Origin: Cristatella mucedo
Taxonomy: Eukaryota > Bryozoa > Phylactolaemata > Cristatellidae
Length of the DNA stretch: 64,000 nucleotides
NCBI GenBank assembly: GCA_009760855.2
Contig: WPIO01000139.1
Span: 560,001-624,000, forward strand
Reading direction: 5' to 3'
Each line of letters begins with the position of its first letter. Within the stretch, counting starts at the first letter, position 1. Positions 63,365 through 64,000 of this stretch are shown piece after piece. The position numbers and the translations under genes were made by a program. The notes under the pieces are model-generated. The model was not told where the DNA came from, ran no database searches, and was given only the letters and a program-made list of their open reading frames with translations.

Positions 63365-64000
63365 TAGGTTCGCTGTTAAAAAATTACCTTTCCCTTGAAG
63401 ATCACTTCAGCTCCATAGTCAAGTTTGCCAACTTTCTGCTAGGTAACATTGTGAAAATTTGGGCCTGCTTAGATAAGGATCCCGTATCCAAGTTGGTCAA
63501 TTCCTACCTGTCAGAAATACTCCGAAATAGGCCAGCGTACCATTCGCTCTTCTTACTCAAATTTCTTAGCTGGGTCTCGATCCAACTCAAATCCTTTGGA
63601 GATTGCACCTTTAGTTCATTCGCTTCAAAAGCTGGGAGCTCACTCCCGCCTGGCATCGAGACATCCCCGACTTGACAAGATTCAGAGGGAAGCTAAAAAC
63701 TCACCTTTTTCTCACATTATTTACAAGGTTCTTCTTATATGTCCTTTGTGGGTTAATGTCGGATGACGGCCGAGGGGTGGCGAGTTATGCCCCCTATAGG
63801 ATTTATCTCCCTCTAAGCACATTAATTGATATTCCTCAAACACTAATGGAACGATCGGCATAAATTGGCGAAAAAGCAAGGGCAGAGTTGTCTAGCTTTT
63901 GATGTAACCATAGCTGTCATGTTGACCTTCTAATGACCTATAAAAGTCACGGTCGCGTTTTCCTGGTTTAAGAAAATGGCTTTTTGGAGAACATCAGCAG

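Larger units (their letters stand above)
62795..63730 (+). mobile_element. LINE family A relic split by a solo LTR
   Basis: 62795-62858 (ctcaaaattagctctcccgg, catatctcccgtagcatctg) continues after 63364 with cacttcagctccatagtcaa, gcctgcttagataaggatcc and ttgacaagattcagagggaa. The two halves are collinear in family A once the insert is removed. Confidence 0.85.

Overview
The window is nuclear DNA from an animal (Metazoa). It carries two spliced protein-coding genes, both on the minus strand, in a dense field of transposable-element copies of different ages. The introns run up to about 9 kb, exon junctions follow GT-AG, microsatellites are common and every large open frame outside the two genes belongs to a transposon. 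No bacterial-type operon, rRNA, tRNA gene or CRISPR array is visible. The species cannot be named from the sequence. An invertebrate, possibly a lophotrochozoan such as a mollusc, is my inference from the protein divergence, the large introns and the CR1/L2-like LINE load.

Gene 1 (2330-10788, minus) is a BOD1/Shg1-domain homologue in three recognised exons, with a C-terminus I cannot close. Gene 2 (28856-61803, minus) is the homologue of Suppressor of fused (SUFU), the cytoplasmic inhibitor of Gli/Ci transcription factors in Hedgehog signalling. It has ten well-supported exons with matching phases and a tentative eleventh, giving about 520 residues over 33 kb. No window ORF of useful length covers most of these exons; they were found from family similarity and splice sites.

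The mobile fraction is led by one LINE family (family A, CR1/L2-like, endonuclease plus reverse transcriptase). Its full-length copy at 14323-17557 has an intact 955-residue ORF and a 7-bp target-site duplication. Truncated near-identical copies are nested in older DNA at 5819-6624 and 54033-55168, each with a 5-bp duplication. Much older relatives lie at 1.6, 7.6-9.9, 23.4-25, 26.7-28.1, 34.4, 37.2-38.2, 38.5-41.3, 46.3-48, 55-56, 58.2-59.6 and 62.8-63.7 kb. A second LINE family (B) is present as relics. A tRNA-derived SINE (1236, 37920 and 51792) shares with the LINE a 3' tail that folds into the same two-stem hairpin. A second SINE family occurs at 27.7, 46.7 and 52.2 kb.

Other elements are a SPIN-like hAT MITE (1427-1613), a pogo/Tigger-type MITE (17844-18482), two solo LTRs (11240-12578; 62859-63363, the latter splitting a LINE), a degraded hAT/ZMYM1-type transposase (about 21250-22150), Ty3/gypsy fragments, a probable mariner fragment and a large palindromic element (about 5556-7348) that was hit by a LINE.

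By region: 0-11 kb holds BOD1 and its TE-filled introns; 11-28.8 kb is intergenic and almost wholly repeats; 28.8-61.8 kb is SUFU, its introns packed with LINE and SINE copies; 61.9-64 kb is the SUFU upstream region with a split LINE.
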